This document shows positions 63,476 through 64,000 of a stretch of DNA of 64,000 nt, piece after piece (position 1 is the stretch's first letter; each line of letters opens with the position of its first letter). The stretch comes from JALOAT01 sp041687015 (GTDB taxonomy: Bacteria > Pseudomonadota > Gammaproteobacteria > Thiohalomonadales > Thiohalomonadaceae). The position numbers and the translations under genes were made by a program. Location: contig JAWLCT010000007.1 in assembly GCA_041687015.1 (NCBI GenBank), forward strand, positions 1 to 64,000. Reading direction: 5' to 3'. The notes under the pieces were generated by a model that had not been told where the DNA came from, searched no databases, and saw nothing but the letters and a program-made list of their open reading frames with translations.

Positions 63476-64000
63476 ATGACCGAGCCCGACCGCTACAGCG
63501 AAACCAGTGAACGCCTGTACACGGCACTAAGTGCCGAGGATCTCCCGCTGGTGCGGCAGTTGATCGTGTCTCTGCACCCGGCGGAAATCGCCTCGCTGCT
63601 CGAGTCCCTGCCGCCCGAGGAACGCCTGGTCGCCTGGAAACAGGTCGCCCCGGAGATCGGCGGTGAAGTGCTCACCCACCTGCATGACGATGTGCGCGCG
63701 GGCCTGATCCGCGATATGCACTCCGCCGAACTGGTGGCGGCCACCGAAGACCTTGATCCGGACGATCTGGCCGACCTCATCCACGAGTTGCCCGACCAGG
63801 TCATCGCGCAACTGCTGTCCACCATGGATGCGCAGGACCGCGCCCGCCTCGAGGCCGTACTGCCTTACCCGGAAGATACCGCCGGCGGCCTCATGAACGT
63901 GGACACCATCACCGTGCGCGCCGGCCTCACCCTCGAAGTGGTGCTGCGTTACCTGCGCCTGCTCGGACGCCTGCCGGACACCACCGACAGCCTGATGGTG
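63476..64000 (+). CDS. mgtE: Magnesium transporter MgtE, 3' end cut off
   Basis: Mg2+ channel gated by its cytosolic domains. The visible 175 residues form the N-terminal superhelical domain (LVRQLIVSLHPAEIASLLESLPPEERL, DDLADLIHELPD). They run on to the start of the CBS domains with the signature YPEDTAGGLMNVD. The membrane part lies beyond the window. The gene follows the PTS group, as ptsI-mgtE in related genomes. Confidence 0.93.
   Translation, partial: MTEPDRYSETSERLYTALSAEDLPLVRQLIVSLHPAEIASLLESLPPEERLVAWKQVAPEIGGEVLTHLHDDVRAGLIRDMHSAELVAATEDLDPDDLADLIHELPDQVIAQLLSTMDAQDRARLEAVLPYPEDTAGGLMNVDTITVRAGLTLEVVLRYLRLLGRLPDTTDSLMV

Overview
The window is chromosomal backbone of a GC-rich gammaproteobacterium. 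The gene families, the outer-membrane machinery (Lpt, Mla, LpxC) and the gene order fit the class. The order pilD-coaE-zapD-yacG / mutT-thiE, argJ, secA / dcw / rsmI-lpoA-yraN-diaA / sspBA-petCBA / hisD-hisG-murA-ibaG-mla / kds-lpt-rpoN-ptsN-rapZ is, as I recall it, also the order in Pseudomonas and in purple-sulfur-type gammaproteobacteria. An HPr kinase and a mannose-type EIIA argue for a Chromatiales-like lineage over Pseudomonas, but genus cannot be set from sequence reading alone. A run of exactly 100 N at 2384-2483 marks a draft-assembly join.

Layout. 1-2373 (+): truncated prepilin peptidase, CoaE, ZapD, YacG. 2555-10846 (mostly -): small lipoprotein, MutT-ThiE fusion, ArgJ, SecA, M23 peptidase, LpxC, with DciA on the + strand. 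11006-28362 (-): a 16-gene dcw cluster mraZ-rsmH-ftsL-ftsI-murE-murF-mraY-murD-ftsW-murG-murC-murB-ddl-ftsQ-ftsA-ftsZ, nearly all joined by overlaps of 1-8 nt and headed by a promoter with three MraZ boxes. 28602-29983 (-): RNase P RNA and rsmI. 30060-34362 (+): lpoA, yraN, diaA, an FAD-linked oxidase. 34363-34962: remnants of a two-partner-secretion transporter, one part inverted. 34963-38670 (-): sspB, sspA and the cytochrome bc1 operon. 38824-43329: Nif3-like protein, DegS-type protease, and several poorly known genes. 43342-50171 (-): hisD, hisG, murA, ibaG and mlaBCDEF. 50223-63317 (mostly +): mlaA, Ca2+/Na+ antiporter, metal-binding domain protein, kdsD, kdsC, lptCAB, rpoN, hpf, ptsN, hprK, rapZ, EIIA(Man), HPr and EI. 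63476 to the end: start of mgtE.

Function. Most of the window builds and maintains the cell envelope: peptidoglycan precursors and division (dcw, murA, lpoA), lipid A/Kdo and LPS export (lpxC, kdsCD, lptABC), phospholipid transport (mla), and secretion and stress sensing (secA, degS). The right end is a regulatory phosphotransferase set without a sugar permease.

The least ordinary content is intergenic. At least four families of short dispersed repeats occur as inverted pairs, and at 54067-54340 three families are stacked concentrically, each pair nested in the loop of the next. Similar palindromes lie at the assembly gap, between argJ and mutT, between hisG and hisD, and between rnpB and rsmI, where one supplies the last codons of rsmI. 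No tRNA gene, CRISPR array, prophage or intact insertion sequence was seen.
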